This document shows positions 1 through 6,182 of a stretch of 8,244 nt of DNA, piece after piece. Source of the DNA: Gammaproteobacteria bacterium (GTDB taxonomy: Bacteria; Pseudomonadota; Gammaproteobacteria; Eutrophobiales; Eutrophobiaceae); contig JAAXHV010000162.1 of the NCBI GenBank assembly GCA_012270695.1, forward strand, positions 1 to 8,244, written 5' to 3'. The notes beneath the pieces were generated by a model. The model saw only the letters and a program-made list of their open reading frames with translations, had not been told where the DNA came from and did not search any database. A program made the translations under genes and the position numbers. The stretch's first letter is position 1; each line of letters opens with the position of its first letter.

Positions 1-912
1 TTTATCGCGACCGGTATGTTCGGCAGCCAGGTTGGGAAGAATGACCGTAGCCAATGCGATACCGAATACGCCGAGTGGAAATTCGACCAGCCGATCGGAA
101 AAATACAGCCAGGAGATACTTCCGGTCTCCAGGAATGAGGCGATCATGGTATCGACCAGGAGATTTACCTGGGTAACGGAGGCGGCAAACAGGGTCGGTA
201 TCATCAAGGTGATGATTCTGCCCACACCTTCCCGGTCGCGGTTGAACCTGGGCAGCGGCAATAACCTGAGTCTCAAAAGAAACGGAAACTGAAACAGCAA
301 CTGCGCCACACCCGCGATAAACACCCCCCATGCCAATGCGATAACCCTTTGCTCCGGCGGAAAATAAGACGTCAGCCATAGTGCGCAACCGATCAATGAA
401 AGGTTAAGCAGTACCGGAGTAAACGCCGGCACTGCGAACCGCCGGTAGGTATTGAGGATGCCGCCCGCCATCGCGATCAGCGAAATAAACAGGATGTAAG
501 GGAAGGTAATACGCAACATCTGTGTCGCCAGGGCCTGCTTTTCCATATCCCCGCTGAAACCGGGTGCAAAGATCATGATAAGCAAAGGCGCGGCCAGGAC
601 GCCCACGACCGTAGTCACGCACAGGCATGTGCCCAGGACCGCGGCGGTATGATCAACCAGGGCATTGACTTCAGCCTGGCTGCGGCGTTCCCGGTATTCG
701 GACAGAACCGGCACGAACGCCTGGGAGAAACCGCCTTCCGCAAATACCCGGCGTAAAAAATTCGGGATGCGAAAAGCAACGATAAACGCGTCAACACCCG
801 CCCCGGGACCGAACATGGCGCCGATAATGATATCCCGGATCAATCCCAGAATACGGGACAGCGTCGTCATCAGTCCGACGACCAGGGTCGATTTCAGTAA
901 CCTCTCTTTCAC
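1..912 (-). CDS. murJ: Lipid II flippase MurJ (MviN), N-terminal part, cut by window edge
   Basis: MurJ is an inner-membrane flippase of the MOP exporter superfamily that moves lipid-linked peptidoglycan precursor to the periplasmic face. The frame is open from 912 to the window edge, giving 304 of roughly 510 usual residues. Seen: the family N-terminus LLKSTLVVGLMTTLSRILG, then FGPGAGVDAF, RIPNFLRRVFAEGGFSQAF (about residues 48-66), PVLSEYR, and YFSDRLVEFPLGVFG near residues 270-284. Alternating hydrophobic stretches fit TM helices 1 to about 8. Arginines R20, R26, R54/R55 and R274 and D41 line up with the cavity residues R18, R24, R52/R53, R270 and D39 known to matter in E. coli MurJ. The start is GTG at 910-912, placing LLKS where E. 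coli has it. An in-frame TTG lies three codons upstream, and neither has a convincing Shine-Dalgarno. The gene is divergent from rpsT. Family assignment is very secure; the exact start is not. Confidence 0.95.
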   Translation of the reverse strand, partial: MKERLLKSTLVVGLMTTLSRILGLIRDIIIGAMFGPGAGVDAFIVAFRIPNFLRRVFAEGGFSQAFVPVLSEYRERRSQAEVNALVDHTAAVLGTCLCVTTVVGVLAAPLLIMIFAPGFSGDMEKQALATQMLRITFPYILFISLIAMAGGILNTYRRFAVPAFTPVLLNLSLIGCALWLTSYFPPEQRVIALAWGVFIAGVAQLLFQFPFLLRLRLLPLPRFNRDREGVGRIITLMIPTLFAASVTQVNLLVDTMIASFLETGSISWLYFSDRLVEFPLGVFGIALATVILPNLAAEHTGRDK

Positions 913-1016
913 TATAATCAAGAAGCAGGAATTAAGATGAACAAGTCCTGTTTATTTGGCAGGCTCCCGGCGGTCGAAAAACAGCAATACGGTTTCATAA
1001 CAAACAGTATACTCCC

Positions 1017-1039
1017 ATTCCTGATTCCCAATTCCTGAT
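1017..1039. repeat. Two direct copies of ATTCCTGAT, 14 nt apart
   Basis: ATTCCTGAT occurs at 1017-1025 and again at 1031-1039, separated by TCCCA. The second copy ends 5 nt before the rpsT -35 box. It could be chance, a small duplication, or a binding site; nothing else supports a regulator. Confidence 0.4.
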
Positions 1040-1044
1040 AAACA

Positions 1045-1075
1045 TTGACAAAGTTCAGGTATATACGCATAGTAT
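1045..1075 (+). promoter_or_regulatory. Likely sigma-70 promoter of rpsT
   Basis: A perfect -35 TTGACA is at 1045-1050. The -10 is either CATAGT at 1068-1073 (17 nt spacer, 4 of 6 matches) or TAGTAT at 1070-1075 (19 nt spacer). Transcription would start near 1080, leaving a leader of about 33 nt with the Shine-Dalgarno GGGAG at 1102-1106. This position puts the in-frame upstream ATG at 1074 outside the transcript, which supports the TTG start of rpsT. Confidence 0.6.
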
Positions 1076-1112
1076 GCCGTCTTTTGAAATAATCGATTAC
1101 CGGGAGTTACAT

Positions 1113-1379
1113 TTGGCCAATATCGCATCAGCAAAGAAACGCGCACGCCAGGCTGCCAAGCGCCGTCTGCACAACAACTCACGCCGGTCCATGTTACGGT
1201 CTTCTATCAGAAAGGTGCTTGACTCCATAGCACAGGGCGATAAAACAGCGGCGACCACTGCCTACCAGGCCGCAGTTCCCATCATCGACAGGATGGCGAA
1301 TAAAGGCTTGATCCACAAGAACAAGGCCGCCCGGCACAAGAGTCGTCTGAACGCCAAGATCCGCGCACTCCAGGACTAA
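1113..1379 (+). CDS. rpsT: 30S ribosomal protein S20
   Basis: S20 is a primary 16S rRNA-binding protein of the small subunit body. The product is 88 aa against 87 in E. coli, very basic, and starts (M)ANIASAKKRARQ with the typical C-terminal block MANKGLIHKNKAARHKSRLN. The start is TTG at 1113, chosen because the family begins exactly here and GGGAG sits 6 nt upstream. The 13 extra residues from the ATG at 1074 match no S20 and overlap the promoter. E. coli rpsT also uses UUG, and its weak initiation is part of S20 autoregulation (known for E. coli). Here the same start is seen, and autoregulation is inferred. The gene is alone on the plus strand and convergent with proB. Confidence 0.97.
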   Translation: MANIASAKKRARQAAKRRLHNNSRRSMLRSSIRKVLDSIAQGDKTAATTAYQAAVPIIDRMANKGLIHKNKAARHKSRLNAKIRALQD

Positions 1380-1441
1380 CCCGCATTCCTCAGCAGTTCG
1401 TTCGTGCTCATCGGGACAAACCTGCTGTTACATTATTGTAT
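1380..1441. other. Short convergent rpsT/proB gap
   Basis: Both stop codons flank 62 nt. It contains CAGCAG (1391-1396) and CTGCTG (1422-1427), a 6 bp inverted repeat with a 25 nt loop, followed on the plus strand by a mildly T-rich stretch. A shared terminator would be expected here, but this pairing is weak and no proper T tract follows. Confidence 0.3.
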
Positions 1442-2566
1442 TTACAGGAGCACCAGGTTATCCCGGTGGATCAGCTCCGCATCATCGACGTAGCCCAGCA
1501 GTTGTTCGATTTCAGTGCTGGGTTGCCCCATGATTTTACGGGATTCGTCGGCGCTGTAGTTGACCAGTCCGCGCGCAATCTCTCTGCCATCCCTTGCAAC
1601 ACAGCTGACAATCTCACCCCGATTGAACTCGCCACGGACGGCTACTACCCCGACGGCCAGCAGGCTCTTGCCCCGTTCAACCAGCACGCGGCAGGCGCCG
1701 TCATCCAATACCAGGGAACCGGCCGGACGTTTGTGTCCCGCCAGCCACTGTTTGCGCGCGGCTAACGGCGAATGCTGGACGCTGAGCAAGGTTCCCGTCT
1801 GCTCACCCCCTGCAATCTTTAACAAGACGTTCACCTCCAGACCTGAGCAGATGATCGTATCGGCTCCGGATTTTGCGGCAGTCTCGGCGGCCTTGAGTTT
1901 GGTCAGCATGCCGCCCCGACCCAATGCGCCACCCGTACCGGCATAACCCAGCAAGGAGGCATCGCCGGCTCGCCCCGCCCTGATTAAGCTGGCTTGCGGA
2001 TACTGACGCGGGTCGCGGTCATATAAGCCCTCCTGGTCGGTCAGGATGATTAACCGATCCGCTTCAGCCAGATTTACCGCCAGACCTGCCAGCGAGTCGT
2101 TATCCCCCAAGCGTATCTCATCGGTGGCGACGCTATCATTCTCATTTATTATGGGAACGACACCCAATTCCAGCAAGGTGCGCAAGGTCGACCGGGCATT
2201 CAGGTAACGCCTCCGGTCGGCGATATCATCATGAGTCAAAAGTATCTGGGCGGTGTGTATGCCGTATTCCTTGAATGCGGCTTCGTAAGCCTGGATTAAT
2301 CCCATCTGGCCGACTGCCGCCGCAGCCTGTTGTTCGTGCAAGCTGACAGGACTTATATTCCAGCCCAGGCGCGCCCTGCCTTCTGCGATTGCGCCGGAAG
2401 AGACGATGATAAAACGGAACCCGCGGCCGCGTAGTTGAGCCATCTGCCCCACCCAGCCGGAGATGGCCTCGGTACGCAAACCGCAACCGTCATCGGTCAA
2501 CAAGGCACTGCCTATCTTGACCACCCAGCACTGCTTGCTGTGGTCTTTGGACTCAGATTTTGCCAT
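1442..2566 (-). CDS. proB: Glutamate 5-kinase with C-terminal PUA domain
   Basis: ProB is a cytosolic enzyme that phosphorylates L-glutamate with ATP to gamma-glutamyl phosphate, the first and feedback-controlled step of proline synthesis. The product is 374 aa, the normal full length. The amino-acid kinase domain shows VVKIGSALLT (residues 15-24, catalytic lysine K17), SSGAIAEG (56-63), NENDSV (141-146), GDNDSLA (154-160), TDQEGLYDRDP (176-186) and the nucleotide-loop motif GRGGMLTKLKAA (216-227). A PUA domain follows from about 283 to 355, with a PAGSLVLDDGA start. The ATG at 2566 lies 3 nt past the obgE stop, with GGAAGG inside the obgE end as ribosome site, so translation is probably coupled. 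It is the last gene of the rplU-rpmA-obgE-proB unit. The obgE-proB neighbourhood is common in gammaproteobacteria. Confidence 0.96.
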   Translation of the reverse strand: MAKSESKDHSKQCWVVKIGSALLTDDGCGLRTEAISGWVGQMAQLRGRGFRFIIVSSGAIAEGRARLGWNISPVSLHEQQAAAAVGQMGLIQAYEAAFKEYGIHTAQILLTHDDIADRRRYLNARSTLRTLLELGVVPIINENDSVATDEIRLGDNDSLAGLAVNLAEADRLIILTDQEGLYDRDPRQYPQASLIRAGRAGDASLLGYAGTGGALGRGGMLTKLKAAETAAKSGADTIICSGLEVNVLLKIAGGEQTGTLLSVQHSPLAARKQWLAGHKRPAGSLVLDDGACRVLVERGKSLLAVGVVAVRGEFNRGEIVSCVARDGREIARGLVNYSADESRKIMGQPSTEIEQLLGYVDDAELIHRDNLVLL

Positions 2567-2569
2567 GGG

Positions 2570-3664
2570 CTAACCTTCCGCTTCCCGTTCCGAAAGCCAT
2601 TGGAATATGGCTTTTATCAATACGTCGCAACCTTTTCCGGTTGCTGCGGAAATGCAGAAAACGGGCTGCTGCCATTGCATTTCCGTTGTTATCTCATCCT
2701 GAATCTCCGCAACTTTTTCAGCGGCGACTATATCAATCTTGTTGAGCACCAGCCACCTTGGTTTATTCATCAGCTCACCATCCCAGGCCGCAAGTTCTGC
2801 TTCAATCGCGCGGATTGCTGCTATGGCCTCAAGCGTATCCTGTTGTGCACCGTCCATGGCACATACCTTGTGGGCGTCCTGCGGACGTCCGGGTCCGCTG
2901 CCGGCGGATTCGTCATGTGAGCCGATATCAACCAAGTGCAACAACAGGCGCGTCCTGGACAGGTGCCGTAGAAATTGAGCGCCCAGACCGGCGCCAGCAG
3001 CAGCGCCCTCTATCAACCCGGGTATGTCCGCAATGACGAGGTCCCGGCTTGCGCCGAGCCGGACTACTCCCAGGTGGGGATACAGTGTGGTGAACGGATA
3101 AGCAGCAACCTTGGGACGGGCAGCGGAAACCTGGCGGATAAAAGTGGATTTGCCGGCGTTGGGCCGGCCAAGCAGGCCGACGTCAGCCAGCACCTGCAAT
3201 TCCAGCCGTAAGTTCCGGCTCTCACCCTGACCTCCTTTGGTGGTCTTTCTCGGCGCTCGATTGACACTGCTCTTGAAACGGGCATTGCCCAGGCCATGCT
3301 CACCGCCGCGGGCAACCAGAACAACCTCATCCCGGTCAACCAGGTCGCCGATCAATTCATCGGTGTCGTCATCATAAACCAGGGTACCCAGCGGGACCCT
3401 GATCCTGATATCCTCGGCGCTTTTGCCGGCCCGCTCCCGGCCACTGCCCGGTTGCCCGTTGCCGCCCCGGTACAGACGCGCATGACGAAAGTCAACCAGG
3501 GTGTTCAGACCTTCATCAACTACCAGGTAAATGCTGCCTCCGTTCCCCCCGTCGCCACCGTCAGGACCACCCCTGGGAATATATTTTTCCCGCCGAAAAC
3601 TCAGGCAACCATCACCGCCCTTACCTGCTTCCACCCGGATGGTTGCCTCATCAACAAACTTCAT
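2570..3664 (-). CDS. obgE: Obg-family GTPase ObgE/CgtA (50S assembly, stress control)
   Basis: Obg is an essential GTPase that binds the late 50S subunit and links ribosome assembly to nutrient state. The product is 364 aa. The glycine-rich Obg fold fills residues 1-160 (GKGGDGCLSFRREKYIPRGG; GGPDGGDGGNGGSIY). The G domain shows G1 GRPNAGKST (166-174), G2 within PFTTLYP (190-196), G3 DIPG (213-216), G4 NKID (308-311) and G5 SAA (339-341), with RHLSRTRLLLHLVDI before the variable region. All nucleotide-binding motifs are intact, so it should be active. Odd: between LVDI (about 247) and KPRWLVLNKID (301-311) there are about 53 residues, some 20 more than I expect from E. coli-type proteins, with a Gly/Ser/Asp-rich piece at 248-274. 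The acidic C-terminal tail of E. coli Obg is missing. The Shine-Dalgarno is weak (GAAAG), and a palindrome ends about 14 nt upstream of the start. Confidence 0.97.
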   Translation of the reverse strand: MKFVDEATIRVEAGKGGDGCLSFRREKYIPRGGPDGGDGGNGGSIYLVVDEGLNTLVDFRHARLYRGGNGQPGSGRERAGKSAEDIRIRVPLGTLVYDDDTDELIGDLVDRDEVVLVARGGEHGLGNARFKSSVNRAPRKTTKGGQGESRNLRLELQVLADVGLLGRPNAGKSTFIRQVSAARPKVAAYPFTTLYPHLGVVRLGASRDLVIADIPGLIEGAAAGAGLGAQFLRHLSRTRLLLHLVDIGSHDESAGSGPGRPQDAHKVCAMDGAQQDTLEAIAAIRAIEAELAAWDGELMNKPRWLVLNKIDIVAAEKVAEIQDEITTEMQWQQPVFCISAATGKGCDVLIKAIFQWLSEREAEG

Positions 3665-3678
3665 CTTTCAGGGCCAGG

Positions 3679-3744
3679 GCCACTGAGAACACCGAACTCA
3701 CAGAGTGGGTCGAGAAGCTTTATTCACTCTGTGCTCTCTGTGGC
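3679..3744. repeat. 66 nt imperfect palindrome between rpmA and obgE
   Basis: The inner arms CACAGAGTG (3699-3707) and CACTCTGTG (3725-3733) are perfectly complementary around a 17 nt spacer. The pairing resumes in the outer arms, GCCACTGAGAACAC (3679-3692) against the complement of the segment ending at 3744 (GCCACAGAGAGCAC read on the minus strand), with two mismatches. The left arm carries about 9 extra nt (bulge). It lies in the transcribed gap of the rplU-rpmA-obgE-proB unit and would fold as a long hairpin in the mRNA. No T tract follows, so a simple terminator is unlikely. It could be a dispersed palindromic repeat (REP/MITE-like) or an mRNA processing or stability element. Confidence 0.7.
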
Positions 3745-3762
3745 AAATCCACGCCTATCCTC

Positions 3763-4047
3763 TTAACCCGCTGTCCTCGGCCCACTGTCTCCTGTCGCCC
3801 GGACACTGACAAAAGTCCTGTTTCTTGCCCCTTTTTGTTCGAATACCACCATACCATCGGCCGTTGCATACAGGGTATGGTCTCTGCCGCAGCCTACGTT
3901 CACACCGGGATGAAACCGGGTACCCCGTTGCCTGACTATGATGTTCCCCGCCTTGACCATTTCACTGCCGAAGCGTTTAACGCCGAGGCGTTTGGAATGG
4001 GAATCCCGGCCATTCCGTGTGCTGCCGCCTGCTTTTTTATGTGCCAT
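3763..4047 (-). CDS. rpmA: 50S ribosomal protein L27
   Basis: L27 sits near the peptidyl-transferase centre, where its N-terminus reaches the tRNA ends. The product is 94 aa, starting MAHKKAGGSTRNGRDS as in other proteobacteria, so no leader is cleaved. Core motifs are KRLGVKRFGSE, IIVRQRGTRFHPG, NVGCGRDHTLYATADG and FEQKGARNRTFVSV. The last 10 residues (TGDSGPRTAG) extend past the usual end near residue 85. The ribosome site GGGAG lies 7-8 nt before ATG. It is second in the operon, 17 nt after rplU. Assignment is certain; the role of the tail is unknown. Confidence 0.97.
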   Translation of the reverse strand: MAHKKAGGSTRNGRDSHSKRLGVKRFGSEMVKAGNIIVRQRGTRFHPGVNVGCGRDHTLYATADGMVVFEQKGARNRTFVSVRATGDSGPRTAG

Positions 4048-4064
4048 TATCCTGCTCCCGATGA

Positions 4065-4379
4065 TTATTGCGTATTAATGCCGGTAATTTTTAATTCTGT
4101 GTAAGCCTGCCGATGACCCATCTGCTTGCGGTGATGTTTACGGCGTCTGAACTTGACCACCTTGATTTTTGCTCCCCGGCCATGGGACGTTACCGTTGCC
4201 GCAACCGTCGCGCCGGGCACTACGGGGGCGCCGACCGATATATTGTCCCCATCGGCAACCATAAGAACGTCATCCAGGCTGATTTCACCACCCTCCTCGA
4301 CATTGATTTTCTCTACCCGGATAGTATCGCCTTCCTGCACTTTATACTGCTTTCCACCGGATTTAATGACCGCATACAT
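4065..4379 (-). CDS. rplU: 50S ribosomal protein L21
   Basis: L21 is a 23S rRNA-binding large-subunit protein. The product is 104 aa (E. coli 103), with MYAVIKSGGKQYKVQEGD at the start, a VPGATVAATV stretch in the middle, and KFRRRKHHRKQMGHRQAYTELKI near the end, split here only by the family's normal variation. The ATG at 4377-4379 is chosen over one four codons upstream because the family starts at MYAVI and GGAG sits 4 nt before it (4387-4384). It is the first gene of the minus-strand unit rplU-rpmA-obgE-proB, coupling ribosomal proteins to a ribosome-assembly GTPase. Confidence 0.97.
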   Translation of the reverse strand: MYAVIKSGGKQYKVQEGDTIRVEKINVEEGGEISLDDVLMVADGDNISVGAPVVPGATVAATVTSHGRGAKIKVVKFRRRKHHRKQMGHRQAYTELKITGINTQ

Positions 4380-4451
4380 AACACTCCACACCCATCATTG
4401 TAAAATTCAGACCCAACGCACAACGCAACAGCCGCGTGCCTTAAGCGGGGA

Positions 4452-4480
4452 ATTTTATAACACAATTCTTCATGATACAA
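4452..4480 (-). promoter_or_regulatory. Candidate promoter for the rplU operon
   Basis: On the minus strand TTGTAT (4480-4475, 3 of 6) and TAAAAT (4457-4452, 5 of 6) are 17 nt apart. A start near 4446 would give a leader of about 66 nt before the rplU ATG. A second -10-like box, TACAAT (4402-4397), lies too close to the start codon and has a poor -35 partner. This is the better of two weak choices. Confidence 0.35.
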
Positions 4481-4607
4481 GCAGCACCATCGCCTACAGC
4501 GCCGGCAACCGGGGACGATTTCAAATATGTCCCCTCTCACAGAAAGTATGCGGTTGCCCTGACAGCCCGGAAACGACTCCAGCCTACCTGCCGCAAACCT
4601 GACAACG

Positions 4608-4616
4608 TGTTATTAT
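4608..4616 (+). promoter_or_regulatory. Candidate extended -10 promoter for ispB
   Basis: TGTTATTAT at 4608-4616 fits the extended -10 form TGN-TATAAT with one mismatch in the hexamer. The -35 position (about 4588-4593, CTGCCG) is poor, as is allowed for extended -10 promoters. A start 7 nt downstream falls on the A of the ispB ATG at 4623, which would make the mRNA leaderless. Confidence 0.35.
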
Positions 4617-4622
4617 CGCTTC

Positions 4623-5642
4623 ATGCTACGAGAGAATGCTGAAAAAGTGATAAGCACAAAACCAGTACCGGAAACAGGTTTGGAGCCTGTTCAAGCGCTG
4701 ATCAGGGACGACATGCAGAAGGTGAATGCGCTGATACAGGAAAAACTGCATTCCGACATCGGGCTTATCGATCAACTGGGCCATTACATCGTCAGCAGCG
4801 GGGGCAAAAGACTGCGGCCGGCCCTGGTGTTGCTCAGCGCCAACTGTTTCTATTATCGCCAGAACCTGCACATCAAACTTGCCGCCATCATCGAATTTAT
4901 CCATACTGCTACCCTGCTCCATGACGACGTGGTAGATGCCTCCGTGCTGCGCCGAGGCCAGATCACCGCCAACCAGCGCTGGGGTAATGAGGCAAGCGTC
5001 CTGGTCGGAGATTTTCTTTATTCCCGCGCGTTTCAGATGATGGTGGAAGTGGGTTCCATGCACGTCATGGAAATCATGGCTGACGCCACCAATACCATTG
5101 CCGAAGGCGAAGTGCAGCAACTGCTCAACCGCCATGACCCGGAAACAACGGAACAGCGCTACCTGCAAGTCATACATAACAAAACGGCAAAATTGTTCGA
5201 GGCGGCGGCCCAGGTCGGCGCCGTTATAGCCGGGCAGGACCACCAAACGGAGCAGGCCATGTCCAACTACGGCAAACACCTTGGCATAGCTTACCAGTTG
5301 GTGGACGACGCCCTGGATTACAGCGCGCCCGATGAAAACCTGGGAAAAAATATCGGTGACGACCTCGCCGAAGGCAAACCCACCCTGCCTCTGTTATACG
5401 CTCTCTGGCATGGTTCGGATGAACAGGCAGCCCTTATCAGGAACGCCATAAAACGGGGCAGCCTGGAGAGCATGGATCAAATCTGTGCGGCCATTGCCGC
5501 AACCGGGGCAATCCAGCATACCCGGGAGCGCGCCCGCCGTGAGGCCGAAACCGCCATGCAGTACCTGGAAGGTCTGCCCCAATCCGAATACCTGGATGCC
5601 CTGCACATGCTGACCCGCTTCGCTGCCGAGCGGAACTATTAA
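4623..5642 (+). CDS. ispB: Long-chain all-trans polyprenyl diphosphate synthase (octaprenyl type)
   Basis: The enzyme condenses isopentenyl diphosphate units onto an allylic primer to build the C40-class side chain of ubiquinone or menaquinone. The product is 339 aa. Seen: GGKRLRP (60-66), the first aspartate-rich motif DDVVD (101-105) within IEFIHTATLLHDD, GDFLYSRAFQMM (129-140), AEGEVQQL (160-167), NKTAKLFEAAAQ (186-197), the second motif DDALD (228-232), and GKNIGDDLAEGKPTLPLLYAL (split around 241-261). A small residue (A96) five before the first motif agrees with long-chain products; exact length cannot be read by eye. The N-terminus is about 17 residues longer than E. coli IspB. No Shine-Dalgarno precedes ATG 4623, and an in-frame GTG at 4647 is an alternative. 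It is divergent from rplU. Confidence 0.94.
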   Translation: MLRENAEKVISTKPVPETGLEPVQALIRDDMQKVNALIQEKLHSDIGLIDQLGHYIVSSGGKRLRPALVLLSANCFYYRQNLHIKLAAIIEFIHTATLLHDDVVDASVLRRGQITANQRWGNEASVLVGDFLYSRAFQMMVEVGSMHVMEIMADATNTIAEGEVQQLLNRHDPETTEQRYLQVIHNKTAKLFEAAAQVGAVIAGQDHQTEQAMSNYGKHLGIAYQLVDDALDYSAPDENLGKNIGDDLAEGKPTLPLLYALWHGSDEQAALIRNAIKRGSLESMDQICAAIAATGAIQHTRERARREAETAMQYLEGLPQSEYLDALHMLTRFAAERNY

Positions 5643-5677
5643 AATGCCGGAAGTCACCAGGGAAGACCTCAGTATCG

Positions 5678-6001
5678 TTGAGTGAGCTTGACCCGCTCAT
5701 GCTGACTCTTTACGATTCCGGCGGCACGGACACGCTAGATTTCAGCACCGACTCCACCGACCAGGTCATTAACCTGCAAGCAGAGGAAACCTCCAGCATC
5801 TACGGCAATAAAGGCAACCTTATCATTGCTCCCCACACCGAAATTGAAAACGTGGTTGCTGGTCGCGGCAACGACGCCATCACAGGCAATAACGCTGATA
5901 ACATACTCACAGGCGGCCCGGGCGCGGACAAATTGGACGGTGGGACGGTGCTGCTGACCGGCATCACGACCCTGCCGGAGGCGGGGGATTTCATGGTATA
6001 G
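5678..6001 (+). pseudogene. Remnant of an RTX / serralysin-type C-terminal domain
   Basis: The 107-codon frame matches the C-terminal calcium-binding region of serralysin-like (peptidase M10) and other RTX proteins, which are secreted by type I systems. Seen: LYDSGGTDTLDFS near residues 11-23, a DQVINLQ strand, IAPHTEIENVVAG, then nonapeptide units GRGNDAITG / NNADNILTG / GPGADKLDG. It then jumps straight to TGITTLPEAGDFMV and a stop. The metalloprotease domain (HExxH) is absent and the repeat block is very short, so the gene seems to have lost its front and most of its middle. The only start available is a TTG without a ribosome site. Inferred to be a non-functional relic; a small expressed Ca-binding peptide is less likely. 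Confidence 0.7.
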
Positions 6002-6073
6002 AAGACCGATTCCGGTCACTATAAAAGCACTTTCTCCTCAAATAGCCAAATGTAGAGATGTACTGACGTACTT

Positions 6074-6105
6074 TCACTGAGAGGACTGTTATATTCTCAC
6101 TGTGA
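6074..6105. promoter_or_regulatory. Inverted repeat upstream of the abiE promoter, possible operator
   Basis: TCACTGAGA (6074-6082) pairs with TCTCA-CT-GTGA (6095-6105 region) with a 2 nt bulge, giving nine pairs around a 12 nt spacer. TCACTGTGA (6097-6105) is itself an interrupted palindrome. AbiEi proteins are known to bind inverted repeats in their own promoter, so this could be the operator. The distance of about 10 nt to the -35 box fits but does not prove it. Confidence 0.35.
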
Positions 6106-6114
6106 TATTTGTTA

Positions 6115-6143
6115 TTTACAATGATAGACATATATTATATATT
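6115..6143 (+). promoter_or_regulatory. Likely sigma-70 promoter of the abiEi-abiEii pair
   Basis: TTTACA (6115-6120, 5 of 6) and TATATT (6138-6143, 5 of 6) are separated by exactly 17 nt in an AT-rich stretch. Transcription would start near 6150, about 33 nt before the ATG at 6183. The promoter lies inside the longer frame that starts with GTG at 6102, which argues against that longer start. Confidence 0.6.
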
Positions 6144-6182
6144 GTTTATTCCGGTTATTATGAATTAAATGACGACACTGCC

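Larger units (their letters stand above)
913..1112. other. murJ/rpsT divergent intergenic region
   Basis: This is 200 nt between two divergent genes. It holds the rpsT promoter (1045-1075) and a tandem 9-mer repeat (1017-1039). For the minus strand the only promoter-like element is a TATACT box at 1011-1006, inside the palindrome AGTATACT. No good -35 lies at 16-18 nt from it, so I do not call a murJ promoter. I see no coding remnant. Confidence 0.5.
5643..6182. other. Gene-poor stretch after ispB with RTX debris and the abiE control region
   Basis: No intact gene is seen. A 13-codon reading frame directly after the ispB stop (5644-5685, MPEVTREDLSIVE) has no recognisable relative. 5678-6001 is an RTX fragment (listed separately). 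From 6018 to 6182 the sequence is clearly AT-rich compared with its neighbours and carries an inverted repeat and a promoter for the abiE pair. Confidence 0.6.

Noticed and set aside
1..797. Several minus-strand frames of 60-128 codons overlapping the murJ region
   Set aside because: They are off-frame shadows. The real MurJ frame is continuous from 912 to the window edge without a frameshift.
1074..1112. ATG at 1074 as start of S20, giving 13 extra residues
   Set aside because: It lies within the -10 region, the residues match no S20 N-terminus, and a good ribosome site precedes the TTG at 1113.
2435..3766. Plus-strand frames of up to 161 codons across obgE and proB
   Set aside because: They are antisense to strongly conserved genes, have no family features, and are explained by the GC-rich codon pattern of the real genes.
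6004..6017. Small hairpin GACCG-ATTC-CGGTC after the RTX fragment
   Set aside because: Only 5 pairs and no T run, too weak to call a terminator.
6102..6182. GTG at 6102 as start of AbiEi
   Set aside because: The extra 27 residues are encoded by AT-rich DNA that contains a well-spaced promoter, and the family similarity begins after the ATG at 6183.
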